Below are positions 1-6,556 of a stretch of DNA of 41,375 bases, piece after piece. Each line of letters starts with the position of its first letter. The stretch's first letter is position 1. The DNA lies in contig CAZJQP010000040.1 of the NCBI GenBank assembly GCA_964548225.1, forward strand, positions 1 to 41,375. Direction: 5' to 3'. The notes beneath the pieces were generated by a model, which was given only the letters and a program-made list of their open reading frames with translations, ran no database searches and was not told the DNA's origin. Made by a program: the position numbers and the translations under genes. This DNA is from CALMEH01 sp964548225 (GTDB lineage: Bacteria; Acidobacteriota; Blastocatellia; Pyrinomonadales; Pyrinomonadaceae).

Positions 1-204
1 CAATTTCACCGCATTTTCGGGCAAGCCTTCGTTTGCTTCGATGTCGCCGTCGTATGGTGGCACGGGAAAATCCTTCAAATCAATCAAAGTTACTTCCGCG
101 CCTGCCTGACGTGCGGCTTCGGCGGCAACTTTGACCGCTTTTTTGTTAAATGAATCTTTTCGCAGAGAACCCGCAAAAGCTAAAATTTTCGGTTGATATG
201 TCAT
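1..204 (-). CDS. NADPH-dependent FMN reductase, N-terminal part (cut by window edge)
   Basis: The first 68 codons are visible on the minus strand, starting at an ATG whose complement lies at 202-204; the rest lies beyond base 1. The protein opens MTYQPKILAFAGSLRKDSFN, the first beta strand and phosphate-binding loop (GSLRxxSxN) of the flavodoxin-like FMN reductase family (ChrR/YieF/ArsH type). A second strand (AEVTLIDLKDFPVPPYDGD) follows, with the DLxDxPxPPYDGD pattern usual for this family. Such enzymes reduce FMN, quinones or chromate with NAD(P)H in the cytosol. It is transcribed away from the gamma-carbonic anhydrase gene, so the repeat-rich gap between them should hold both promoters. 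The family is secure; the substrate cannot be told. Confidence 0.8.
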   Translation of the reverse strand, partial: MTYQPKILAFAGSLRKDSFNKKAVKVAAEAARQAGAEVTLIDLKDFPVPPYDGDIEANEGLPENAVKL

Positions 205-239
205 AATAATTTCAAATTTCAGATTGTTATAAATCCATT

Positions 240-518
240 TTCAACGCAAAGGCGCAAAGACGCAAAGGCGCAAAGGAAAAATTATAAAAACTTTAGGGTT
301 CTTGCAAAGTCGTCGAAAATCTTTAGAATCGACGCACGACGCGCCCATCTCTCACATATCACCTCTCACATATCACTTATTCCGAATGTCAAGGCAGTTA
401 TCTTCGGAATAAGTGATAAGTGAAAGGTGAAATGTGAGAAGTAAAATCCGTTTCCTCCGACTTTGCAATAGCCCTAATAAAAACTTTGCGTCTTCGCGTC
501 TTTGCGTCTTTGCGTTAA
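240..518. repeat. Nested palindromic intergenic repeat
   Basis: The 328-base gap 205-532 is almost filled by nested inverted repeats. The outer arms are tandem GCAAAG-type octamers (ACGCAAAG/GCGCAAAG, 240-275) mirrored by GCGTCTTT-type octamers (486-518). Inside these lie arms around CTTGCAAAGTCG (301-312) and CGACTTTGCAATAG (457-470). The core is a near-perfect hairpin of about 36 bp per arm, 350-386 with 403-440, around a 16-base loop. No credible gene is contained in it. The layout resembles a non-autonomous palindromic element, but no target-site duplication or terminal motif of a known MITE was recognised. Confidence 0.75.
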
Positions 519-532
519 AATAAAACGTCAGA

Positions 533-1051
533 ATGATTAAATCTTTTCAAAACATCGCGCCGAAGATTCACGAAACGGCTTTTATCGCGGAAGATGCGAT
601 TGTTATCGGCGATGTCGAAATCGCGGAAAGTGCAAGCGTTTGGTATGGCTGTGTCGTGCGTGGTGATGTTAATTTTATTCGCATCGGAGCGCGGACGAAT
701 ATTCAAGATATGACGATGATTCACGTTTCGCGGGGCAAGGATTTTCCGACGATTGTCGAAGCGGACGTAACGGTCGGGCATCGCGTAACGCTTCACGGCT
801 GTTATGTCGAAACGGGTTGTTTGATTGGGATTGGCGCGACGATTTTGGACGGCGCACGAATCGGCGCAAATTCTCTGATTGCCGCCGGTTCGCTCGTTAC
901 GCCGAACACGATTATTCCGCCGAATTCGTTTGTTTTGGGCGCACCCGCAAAGGTTAAACGCGAATTAACTGCCGAAGAAATCGCTAAAATCAGCGAGAAT
1001 TGCCGAAATTATGTAACTTTGAGCGAAAGGTATCGTCAAAATCCGCGGTAG
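533..1051 (+). CDS. Gamma-class carbonic anhydrase-like hexapeptide-repeat protein
   Basis: The 172-residue protein is a left-handed parallel beta-helix of the YrdA/CaiE/PaaY group. Hexapeptide repeats run from about residue 20 to 135 (for example IVIGDVEIAESASVWYGCVVRGD). The three histidines expected to bind the metal are present: H64 in MIHVSRG, and H83 and H88 in VGHRVTLHGC. R43 and D45 (VVRGD) match the conserved subunit-contact Arg/Asp. A C-terminal helix (ELTAEEIAKISENCRNYVTLSERY) closes the helix. Length is normal for the family. Many such proteins are assumed to hydrate CO2, but activity has been shown for only some, so the reaction is inferred. It stands alone, with a repeat upstream and a minisatellite downstream. 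Confidence 0.88.
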   Translation: MIKSFQNIAPKIHETAFIAEDAIVIGDVEIAESASVWYGCVVRGDVNFIRIGARTNIQDMTMIHVSRGKDFPTIVEADVTVGHRVTLHGCYVETGCLIGIGATILDGARIGANSLIAAGSLVTPNTIIPPNSFVLGAPAKVKRELTAEEIAKISENCRNYVTLSERYRQNPR

Positions 1052-1079
1052 CCTCCCTTCATTCGCCGGTTAGAAGTTG

Positions 1080-1226
1080 TCCGGCTAAAATTTTCGGGCT
1101 TCTGTCTGAGATATTTGAGCATCTTTCTGAGATATTTGCCTGTCTTTCTGAGATATTTGGGCTTCTGTCTAAAATTTTTGAGGTTCTATCTGAGATATTT
1201 GGGTGTCTATCTGAGGTTTTTGGTGT
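1080..1226. repeat. 21-bp minisatellite, seven units
   Basis: Seven tandem 21-base units begin at 1080, 1101, 1122, 1143, 1164, 1185 and 1206. The core is TCTGTCTGAGATATTTG followed by four more variable bases; units at 1080 and 1164 carry CTAAAATTTT in place of CTGAGATATT. The array lies in the 344-base gap 1052-1395 between the carbonic anhydrase and tag. Because 21 is a multiple of three, every frame through it stays periodic: the plus frame that leads into tag reads heptads like LSEIFGL, and the minus strand reads heptads like SDRSPNI. The rest of the gap (1227-1395) shows no gene and no clear promoter. Confidence 0.85.
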
Positions 1227-1395
1227 TTCAAATGAATCGAAAATTGTTGATAGTGTCCTATGCGTTGCTAAGATATTCTTAACCACGCGCATCACACAAA
1301 ATATCACAAATTTATCGCTTCTTTTCGTGCTGTTTTGGGTGTTTTTGTGGTTATTTTCAAAACACTACAAACTACGGTTTTTTCAAAATAAATTT

Positions 1396-1962
1396 ATGCG
1401 ATGCGATTGGGCAAAAAACGATTTGGCGATTCATTATCACGATTCGGAATGGGGCGTGCCGCTTCACGACGACCGAAGATTGTTTGAATTTTTGATTTTA
1501 GAAGGCGCACAGGCGGGTTTGAGTTGGGACACGGTTTTGCAAAAACGCGAAAATTACCGCACGGCTTTTGATAATTTCTCTGCGGAAAAAATCGCGCTTT
1601 ACGACGAAGCAAAATGCACCGAACTTTTGCAAAATCAAGGAATTATCCGCAATCGTCTGAAAATCGCTTCGGCGGTTCGAAATGCAAAATGTTATCTTGA
1701 AGTTGTTAGAGAATTCGGCAGTTTCGATAAATATATTTGGAGCTTCACGGACGGCAAACCAATCAAAAACGCTTGGGAAAATATCAAACAAGTTCCCGCG
1801 TCAACGCCGATTTCCGACGCGATGAGCAAAGATTTGAAAAAACGCGGTTTCAATTTTGTCGGCTCGACGATTATGTATGCTTTTATGCAAGCGACCGGAA
1901 TGGTTAACGACCATTTGATTTCGTGTTTTCGGTATAATGAAGTGAGTGATGAAAACAACTGA
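1396..1962 (+). CDS. tag: DNA-3-methyladenine glycosylase I
   Basis: This 188-residue cytosolic base-excision repair enzyme removes 3-methyladenine from alkylated DNA. It aligns over its full length with E. coli Tag: MRCDWAKNDLAIHYHDSEWGVP, then EGAQAGLSWDTVLQKRENYR, GIIRNRLKI, LSKDLKKRGF-like (MSKDLKKRGFNFVGSTI), YAFMQATGMVNDH. The four zinc ligands of the family are present as C3, H15, H173 and C177. The reading frame is open back to about 1000 through the minisatellite, but the ATG at 1396 puts the first zinc cysteine at residue 3 as in the family, so this start is preferred. No clear Shine-Dalgarno sequence precedes it. The end overlaps the next gene by 14 bases. Confidence 0.93.
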   Translation: MRCDWAKNDLAIHYHDSEWGVPLHDDRRLFEFLILEGAQAGLSWDTVLQKRENYRTAFDNFSAEKIALYDEAKCTELLQNQGIIRNRLKIASAVRNAKCYLEVVREFGSFDKYIWSFTDGKPIKNAWENIKQVPASTPISDAMSKDLKKRGFNFVGSTIMYAFMQATGMVNDHLISCFRYNEVSDENN

Positions 1963-2473
1963 TTTTCCAAATATTCTTCATATTTACGCGGCTGATATTG
2001 GCGAAAGAAGATTTCCAAATGAAATTTATTTGTCTTGCGGAAATGGTGAATCGGAGTGTTGGCTTGTTAATCCGATAGGAATTGATGATATAAACGAGTG
2101 TTTTGAAAAATATATGGAAGTTCATTCTGTTACATATAAACATCTCAGAGATTTCGGGAAAAATCCGCAGATTTGGTGCGAAATACTGAACAAACATTTA
2201 TCAGAAAAAGAAGTTTTTGTTTCAGATGAGATGGTGGAATTAACAAAATTTCAGCTATCAAAACTTTACCAAACAGCTAAAATGCCAAGCTACAATTTTC
2301 ACATCAAATCGCTTCAAGATTTTTTGCGAAATGAACTTCAAGATGCGGATTTATTTATGAAACTAGAAGAAAAAGCCGGAAAATATAATGCAATAAAACT
2401 TGACGGGGCTTTCTTTTTTCATTATTTGATTAGATTGACTGATTTGGTTTTAGAAGAATTAGGAAAAAAATGA
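1949..2473 (+). CDS. Uncharacterised protein with DEDD-exonuclease-like pattern
   Basis: This 174-residue soluble protein starts at the ATG (a GTG one codon earlier is possible) and overlaps the end of tag. I do not recognise it firmly. The spacing of ECWLVNPIGIDD, then HSVTYKHLRDFGKNPQIWCEILNKHL, VFVSDEMVELTKFQLSKLYQTA and FHIKSLQDFL resembles the 3'-5' exonuclease fold of small RNase T/DnaQ-like proteins, where 'HGI..L...G....V...LN..L' and 'V.SD....D..WL..LF' occur. A late His-x6-Asp (HYLIRLTD) could be the DEDDh histidine region, but the first Asp-x-Glu motif is not clean (AADIGE). It may be a degenerate relative. Co-transcription with a repair glycosylase fits a nucleic-acid role, but that is inference. 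Confidence 0.55.
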   Translation: MKTTDFPNILHIYAADIGERRFPNEIYLSCGNGESECWLVNPIGIDDINECFEKYMEVHSVTYKHLRDFGKNPQIWCEILNKHLSEKEVFVSDEMVELTKFQLSKLYQTAKMPSYNFHIKSLQDFLRNELQDADLFMKLEEKAGKYNAIKLDGAFFFHYLIRLTDLVLEELGKK

Positions 2474-2516
2474 ATTTTCCAGTATTTTCATTCGTGCCAC
2501 GAAAATTAAACTCAAA

Positions 2517-2969
2517 ATGCTGAAAAATATTCTCGAAAAAAGCCGTTTTGCTGTAGTAATTGCCGTTCTCGGCAGTTTGATGGCGACGCTGACTTTGTTG
2601 GTTTTCGGGTTTTATGAAATCGTTGTGGTTTTGATAAAAATCGCTTCGGGCGCGGTTGATTCCAAGACGGTTATTTTGAAATTTATCGAAACGGTTGACG
2701 CTTTTTTGTTGGCGACTGTGTTTTTGATAATCGCCATTGGGCTTTATGAATTATTTGTTGATTCATCGCTCGAAATGCCCGAATGGTTGGACATCAAATC
2801 GCTCGACGATTTGAAAGGCAAGCTCGTCAAAACGGTCATCATCGTTCTTGGCGTAATATTTTTGGGCAACACGGCGCGTTGGACTGCCGGTGCGGACATC
2901 ATTTACTTGGGCGGCGGCGTGGCTTTGGTAATTGCCGCTTTGACTTACTTTTTGAACCAGAAAAAATGA
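2517..2969 (+). CDS. YqhA-family (UPF0114) membrane protein
   Basis: This 150-residue integral membrane protein has four hydrophobic segments: about residues 10-38, 60-82, 103-122 and 127-145. The motif SRFAVVIAVLGSLMATLTLLVFG near the start and the FLLATVFLIIAIGLYELF / EMPEWLDIKSLDDLKGKLVKTVIIVL stretch are characteristic of the YqhA/UPF0114 family. The biochemical function of this family is not established. The ATG follows the previous stop by 43 bases with no strong ribosome site. Its stop overlaps the next start (ATGA), so the two are translationally coupled and the first of a run of three small membrane proteins. Confidence 0.82.
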   Translation: MLKNILEKSRFAVVIAVLGSLMATLTLLVFGFYEIVVVLIKIASGAVDSKTVILKFIETVDAFLLATVFLIIAIGLYELFVDSSLEMPEWLDIKSLDDLKGKLVKTVIIVLGVIFLGNTARWTAGADIIYLGGGVALVIAALTYFLNQKK

Positions 2970-3340
2970 CGGATAAATTAGTTTCGGGAATCTTACTGAT
3001 TGTTGGTGTCATCAATATTTTGCCGATTGTCGTGTTTTTTGATGCGACAAAAACGGCGAAACTTTACGGCTTGCCGCTCGAAGGCGAAAGTCTGACGATT
3101 TTGATGCGGCATCGCGGCGTTTTGCTGAGTTTGGTCGGAATTGCCTTGATTGTTGCGGCTTTCAAAACGGATTACAGAATTTTGGCGATTGCGCTCGCGT
3201 TAATCAGCAAATTTGCATTTATTTTTCTGACATTTACGTCCGCAAATTACCCGCCCGACATCAAACAAGTCGCGCTGATTGATGTCGGCGCAATCGTTTT
3301 GCTATTTTTGGCGTTAGGACTTCATTTTTACGGCAAATAG
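2966..3340 (+). CDS. Small four-helix membrane protein of unknown function
   Basis: The 124-residue protein has four predicted transmembrane segments, around 6-27, 50-66, 70-90 and 100-121. The start is the ATG that overlaps the YqhA stop (ATGA); a longer upstream frame is just overlap with the yqhA-like gene. A polar loop between helices 1 and 2 (FFDATKTAKLYGLPLEGESLTILMRHRG) is the most distinctive part: the 'YG...L..LMRHR' pattern recurs in small membrane proteins that databases sometimes label phosphopantetheine adenylyltransferase in error. No catalytic motif is visible. Coupling with the YqhA-like gene suggests a shared membrane role. Confidence 0.75.
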   Translation: MTDKLVSGILLIVGVINILPIVVFFDATKTAKLYGLPLEGESLTILMRHRGVLLSLVGIALIVAAFKTDYRILAIALALISKFAFIFLTFTSANYPPDIKQVALIDVGAIVLLFLALGLHFYGK

Positions 3341-3362
3341 TTTTCTATGAGGACTGATTGAA

Positions 3363-3746
3363 ATGGAATATTTGATTGGCGTAGCATTTACAGCAGCTTT
3401 GATAGTTTTGGCAAAAACAGTTGGCTTTGAAAAAGACCGTTCGTTTTACCCGACAATTTTGATTGTTATCGCTTTGCTGTATGTTTTGTTCGCCGCACTT
3501 GATAAGAGAATTGAAGTTATCGGAATTGAGATTGTAATAGCAAGTCTTTTTATAGTTTCCGCAATTCTCGGTTTTAAGAAAAACTTCTTGTTTGTTTCTG
3601 TCGGAATCTTCTTTCACGGTTTGTTTGATTTTGCCCATCATCTGCTACTGGAAAATCAAGGTGTTCCGAATTGGTGGGCGGGTTTTTGTGCGATAATTGA
3701 CGTTTTACTTGGGATTTATCTTATTTTTGTTAAAGAACGATTATAG
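3363..3746 (+). CDS. Small membrane protein of unknown function
   Basis: The 127-residue protein has a GAGG ribosome site 11 bases before the ATG and four hydrophobic segments (about 2-20, 28-46, 52-72 and 105-123). A notable cluster HGLFDFAHHLLLENQGVPNWWAGFCAIIDVLLG has three histidines and two aromatic pairs at the membrane edge; it could bind a metal or a cofactor, but nothing proves it. I do not recognise a named family. It follows the two preceding membrane proteins by 22 bases and precedes ybaK by 3, so it is probably in the same transcript. Confidence 0.75.
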   Translation: MEYLIGVAFTAALIVLAKTVGFEKDRSFYPTILIVIALLYVLFAALDKRIEVIGIEIVIASLFIVSAILGFKKNFLFVSVGIFFHGLFDFAHHLLLENQGVPNWWAGFCAIIDVLLGIYLIFVKERL

Positions 3747-3749
3747 CGT

Positions 3750-4229
3750 ATGAATTACCCGATAACGCCCGCGATTCGCGTTCTGCGTGAGAAAAAAGTT
3801 GATTTCACACCGCACGTTTTTGAATACGTCGAAAAAGGCGGAACGCGGCATTCGGCTGAAGTTTTGGGCGTTGACGAACACGCGATTGTCAAAACTTTGA
3901 TTTTTGAAACAAACGAGCGAAAGCCGCTAATTGTCTTGCAACACGGCGATTTACAAGTTTCGACCAAAAATCTGGCGCGTCTGTTAAATGTCAAAACGGT
4001 TGCGCCCGCCGCTCCCGAAAAAGCGTCGAAACTGACAGGTTATTTGGTCGGCGGAACTTCGCCTTTCGGTGTGAAAACAAAGATGCCGATTTATGCCGAA
4101 AAAACGATTTTCGACTTGGAACGAATTTACATCAACGGCGGAAAACGCGGATTTTTAGTTTCGCTTGCGCCGGATGCTTTGCGCGAAGTTTTAATGATAG
4201 AATTAGTCGAAATCGGAATAGGATTATGA
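3750..4229 (+). CDS. ybaK: YbaK-type Cys-tRNA(Pro)/aminoacyl-tRNA deacylase
   Basis: This 159-residue cytosolic editing factor hydrolyses mischarged tRNA, classically Cys-tRNA(Pro), after prolyl-tRNA synthetase has misactivated cysteine. It covers the whole YbaK/ProX-type domain: PAIRVLREKKVDFTPHVFEY, HSAEVLGVDEHAIVKTLIFE with the conserved lysine (about K49) of the active site, KNLARLLNVKTVAPAAPEKASKLTGYLVGGTSPFG with the GG(I/T)SPFG motif, and a C-terminal RGFLVSLAPDALREVL. Length is normal for free-standing YbaK. The stop overlaps the following start by four bases (ATGA). Confidence 0.92.
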   Translation: MNYPITPAIRVLREKKVDFTPHVFEYVEKGGTRHSAEVLGVDEHAIVKTLIFETNERKPLIVLQHGDLQVSTKNLARLLNVKTVAPAAPEKASKLTGYLVGGTSPFGVKTKMPIYAEKTIFDLERIYINGGKRGFLVSLAPDALREVLMIELVEIGIGL

Positions 4230-4837
4230 GCGAATACGAAATTATCGAAAGGGTTAAGAAAAACGTCGAAAGCCCAACGATTTCGACCGATACGGGACTC
4301 GAAGCCGCACAGAAAATCGGTGAAATTGCCGCCAAAGAAAATATTGAATGGGCTTTGGTCGGCGGCGTTGCAATGTATCTTTACGGCAGTCCGCGTCTGA
4401 CGAAAGATGTTGACATTATCGGTTCGGGTTTCGTTTCGCTCAAAGCCAACGCGCCGCTGACCTTTGGCGGAAATAATTATATTGTCGAAGTCGGCAAATA
4501 CAAAGTCGCGGTAGATTGGATTGTCCGCAACGACGGTTACGCGAAATATTACCAAGCCGCCTTGCGCGAAGCCGTCCTTTTGCCTAACAAAATAAAACTA
4601 ATTTCGCCCGAATGGTTAGTGATTCTGAAAATGTTCGCGGGCAGGCAAAAAGATTATGACGACGCAGTTTTTTTACTCAAAGAAAAAGGTTTGGTAAATC
4701 GTCCGAAAGTAAAGGAAAACATCGTTCGCGTCGTCGGTGAAGACGCTTGGCTCGCCTCGCTTTCAAATTTCAGACGCTTATGCAGTTTGGCAGACGGCAA
4801 TTCTGACGAAGCAAGCAAATATTACGACGGAGATTAA
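4226..4837 (+). CDS. Nucleotidyltransferase-fold protein
   Basis: The 203-residue protein has the minimal nucleotidyltransferase signature: helix, then WALVGGVAMYLYGSPRLTKDVDII (GG, then the two metal-binding Asp of DVD), and a third acidic strand VAVDWIVRND. The helical tail includes KMFAGRQKDYDDAVFLL, the (M/K)..GR.KD..D motif of AbiEii/DUF6036-like nucleotidyltransferases. Substrate is unknown; relatives include antitoxin-toxin pairs and enzymes that nucleotidylate RNA or protein. No toxin or antitoxin partner is adjacent: it is coupled to ybaK upstream and followed by a promoter region. A second, unrelated-looking nucleotidyltransferase lies at 33766-34233. Confidence 0.8.
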   Translation: MSEYEIIERVKKNVESPTISTDTGLEAAQKIGEIAAKENIEWALVGGVAMYLYGSPRLTKDVDIIGSGFVSLKANAPLTFGGNNYIVEVGKYKVAVDWIVRNDGYAKYYQAALREAVLLPNKIKLISPEWLVILKMFAGRQKDYDDAVFLLKEKGLVNRPKVKENIVRVVGEDAWLASLSNFRRLCSLADGNSDEASKYYDGD

Positions 4838-4857
4838 CTAAAATCGCGTGATTTTTA

Positions 4858-4887
4858 TTGGTAAAATTTGATGAGTTTGTGTATATT
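4858..4887 (+). promoter_or_regulatory. Sigma-70-type promoter of the thiolase unit
   Basis: TTGGTA (4858-4863) and TATATT (4882-4887) are separated by 18 bases. The predicted start point falls inside the FadR-like operator immediately downstream. It is the only good promoter in the gap before the small gene at 4929, which reads into the thiolase gene. Confidence 0.5.
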
Positions 4888-4894
4888 GTAAAAA

Positions 4895-4912
4895 TGAATG
4901 AACATTCACTCA
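4895..4912. promoter_or_regulatory. FadR-like (TetR family) operator 1
   Basis: The 18-mer TGAATGAACATTCACTCA matches 16 of 18 positions of the FadR box described for Bacillus subtilis fatty-acid degradation genes (TGAATGAMTANTCATTCA). It sits just after the -10 box, where a bound repressor would block initiation. A nearly identical site lies at the acyl-CoA dehydrogenase promoter (6494-6511). The regulator gene itself is not in the window. Confidence 0.7.
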
Positions 4913-4928
4913 TTTGTAAAGTGTGATT

Positions 4929-5216
4929 ATGTCAATCGTAAAAATTCAGATTTTTCACGAAAATAATGCGCGGAAAGAAACGAAACTTATTCGCACTATT
5001 CAGATTGAAAGAGATTCTGATAAAAAGTTGACAGGTAAAAAAGCAGGACAGATTTTAGCAAATAATTTTCCTGAGTTTGATAATTCAACGACTAGAAATG
5101 GCTTAACAAAATTTGAAAACGGTTGGCGAAAGATGAGAACTATCAAACCAACGGAAAAGTGTGAGTTTCATTATATTTGGGAAATAGCAATTATCACGGA
5201 AGAAGATTCAGAATAA
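4929..5216 (+). CDS. Small unknown protein heading the thiolase operon
   Basis: The 95-residue soluble protein (MSIVKIQIFHENNARKETKL...) begins at the ATG; an in-frame GTG two codons earlier is an alternative. It reads as beta-rich ends (IVKIQIF, CEFHYIWEIAIITEED) around a helical middle (GKKAGQILANNFPEF) and is rich in Lys and Asn. I recognise no family. It ends 12 bases before the thiolase start with no terminator between, so it is the first gene downstream of operator 1 and probably shares the fatty-acid-responsive transcript. Its base composition is more AT-rich than the thiolase, so acquisition is possible. Confidence 0.65.
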   Translation: MSIVKIQIFHENNARKETKLIRTIQIERDSDKKLTGKKAGQILANNFPEFDNSTTRNGLTKFENGWRKMRTIKPTEKCEFHYIWEIAIITEEDSE

Positions 5217-5228
5217 AAGGTAAAAATT

Positions 5229-6410
5229 ATGAAAGAAGCAGTTATCGTATCGGCTGTCAGAACGGCGGTTGGGAAAGCACCGAAAGGGACTTTGAAAAAT
5301 ACTCGTCCCGATGATTTGGGCGCGGCGGCGATTAAGGAAGCGGTTAATCGCGTGGAAAATTTGGATGTTACGCAGATTGACGATGTGATTATGGGTTGCG
5401 CGTTTCCCGAAGCCCAGCAAGGGATGAATGTGGCGCGGACGGCGATGATTTTGGCGGGTTTGCCCGTGGAAACTTCGGCGATGACGGTTAATCGTTATTG
5501 TTCGTCGGGCTTGCAGACGATTGCGTTGGCGGCTGACCGAATCAAAACCGGCGGCGCAGATGTGATTGTCGCGGGCGGTTTGGAAACGATGTCAATGATT
5601 GCGATGGGCGGCGCGAATTTTCGCCCGAATCCGAGTTTGGCGGAAAATTATCCCGATTATTATTTGAATATGGGTTTGACTGCCGAAAATTTGGCGAAAA
5701 GATACGAAATTACACGCGAACAAGCCGACCAATTTTCGTTGGAATCGCATCAAAAAGCGGCGGCGGCGATTCAATCGGGCAAATTCAAAGACGAAATCGT
5801 GCCATACACGGTTTTGGTTGACGAATTGGACGAAAAAGGTCGTGTTCGCCGCAAAGAAGTCGTTTTCGACACGGACGAAGGCGTGCGTTATGACGCTTCG
5901 ATTGAAGGTTTTGCGAAACTGAAACCCGTTTTTCACGCGAAAGGAACGGTTACGGCGGGAAATTCGTCGCAAATGTCCGACGGCGCGGCGGCTTGCGTCG
6001 TGATGAGTTTGGACAAGGCGAATGAATTGGGTTTGAAGCCTTTGGCGCGTTTCGTATCGTTTGCGACCGCTGGATGTTTGCCCGAAGAAATGGGCATCGG
6101 TCCGGTTTATGCGATTCCGAAAGCATTGAAATTAGCCGGATTAAATCTTGAAGATATTGACGTTATCGAACTCAACGAAGCCTTTGCCGCGCAAGGTCTT
6201 TCGGTAATGAAAGTCTTGGAAATGAATCCCGCGAAAGTCAACGTCAACGGAGGCGCAGTCGCGCTCGGACATCCTTTGGGCTGCACCGGCGCGAAACTTA
6301 CGGCGACCGTTTTGCAAGAATTAAAACGCACAGGCGGACGCTACGGAATGGTTACGATGTGCGTCGGCGGCGGAATGGGCGCGGCAGGAATTTTCGAAAG
6401 ATTGGACTAA
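5229..6410 (+). CDS. Thiolase (acetyl-CoA C-acyltransferase), beta-oxidation type
   Basis: The 393-residue enzyme carries out thiolytic cleavage of 3-ketoacyl-CoA to acetyl-CoA plus a shortened acyl-CoA, or the reverse condensation. The full triad is present: nucleophile C91 in NRYCSSGLQ, H348 in GHPLGCTG and C378 in CVGGGMGAAGIFE. The GGAVALGHPLG and NEAFAAQ (thiolase signature) motifs are intact. Length equals the usual 390-395. An AAAGG ribosome site lies 8-12 bases before the ATG. It sits between an unknown small gene and the acyl-CoA dehydrogenase gene, and the shared FadR-like operators point to fatty-acid degradation rather than PHB synthesis; FadA or AtoB are both possible labels. Confidence 0.93.
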   Translation: MKEAVIVSAVRTAVGKAPKGTLKNTRPDDLGAAAIKEAVNRVENLDVTQIDDVIMGCAFPEAQQGMNVARTAMILAGLPVETSAMTVNRYCSSGLQTIALAADRIKTGGADVIVAGGLETMSMIAMGGANFRPNPSLAENYPDYYLNMGLTAENLAKRYEITREQADQFSLESHQKAAAAIQSGKFKDEIVPYTVLVDELDEKGRVRRKEVVFDTDEGVRYDASIEGFAKLKPVFHAKGTVTAGNSSQMSDGAAACVVMSLDKANELGLKPLARFVSFATAGCLPEEMGIGPVYAIPKALKLAGLNLEDIDVIELNEAFAAQGLSVMKVLEMNPAKVNVNGGAVALGHPLGCTGAKLTATVLQELKRTGGRYGMVTMCVGGGMGAAGIFERLD

Positions 6411-6415
6411 AATTA

Positions 6416-6481
6416 ACCACAAAGACACAAGAGACACAAAGAAAATTGTAAAAACCTTCGTGTCTTTTGTATCTTTGTGGT
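6416..6481. repeat. Palindromic repeat between thiolase and acyl-CoA dehydrogenase
   Basis: ACCACAAAGACACAAGAGAC (from 6416) pairs with the arm 6456-6481 ending ATCTTTGTGGT, with few mismatches over about 26 bp and a 14-base spacer. It starts 6 bases after the thiolase stop and could fold as a long hairpin that ends or protects the transcript. The ACAAAGACAC-type unit reappears in the terminator at 38291-38333. Confidence 0.65.
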
Positions 6482-6489
6482 AAAAAAAC

Positions 6490-6519
6490 TTGCTGAATGA
6501 ACATTCATTCAGTTATAAT
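6490..6519 (+). promoter_or_regulatory. Acyl-CoA dehydrogenase promoter with embedded FadR-like operator 2
   Basis: TTGCTG (6490-6495) and a perfect TATAAT (6514-6519) are spaced by 18 bases. Between them lies TGAATGAACATTCATTCA (6494-6511), matching 17 of 18 positions of the B. subtilis-type FadR box and palindromic over 20 bases (6493-6512) except at the centre. A repressor here would cover the whole spacer. The start point should be near 6526, leaving a leader of about 30 bases with AAGAGG at 6545-6550 before the ATG at 6557. Confidence 0.75.
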
Positions 6520-6556
6520 TATCGTCAACAAATTCAAATATAAAAAGAGGAAAATT

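Noticed and set aside
193..423. A 76-residue frame in the first intergenic repeat
   Set aside because: It consists mostly of translated repeat units (QRRKDAKAQRK, HITSHIS) and has no independent support.
1080..1226. CRISPR array
   Set aside because: The units are 21 bases with no spacers and no cas genes nearby; it is a plain tandem repeat.
1000..1395. A long N-terminal extension of Tag reading through the minisatellite
   Set aside because: The extension is repeat-derived and hydrophobic, overlaps the end of the carbonic anhydrase gene, and known Tag proteins start at the ATG used here.
2783..2965. An upstream extension of the second small membrane protein
   Set aside because: It overlaps the YqhA-like gene in another frame; the ATGA overlap gives a natural start.
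4226..4837. AbiE-type abortive infection or MNT-HEPN toxin-antitoxin system
   Set aside because: The nucleotidyltransferase is coupled to ybaK and has no HEPN or AbiEi-like partner; the same holds for the one at 33766.
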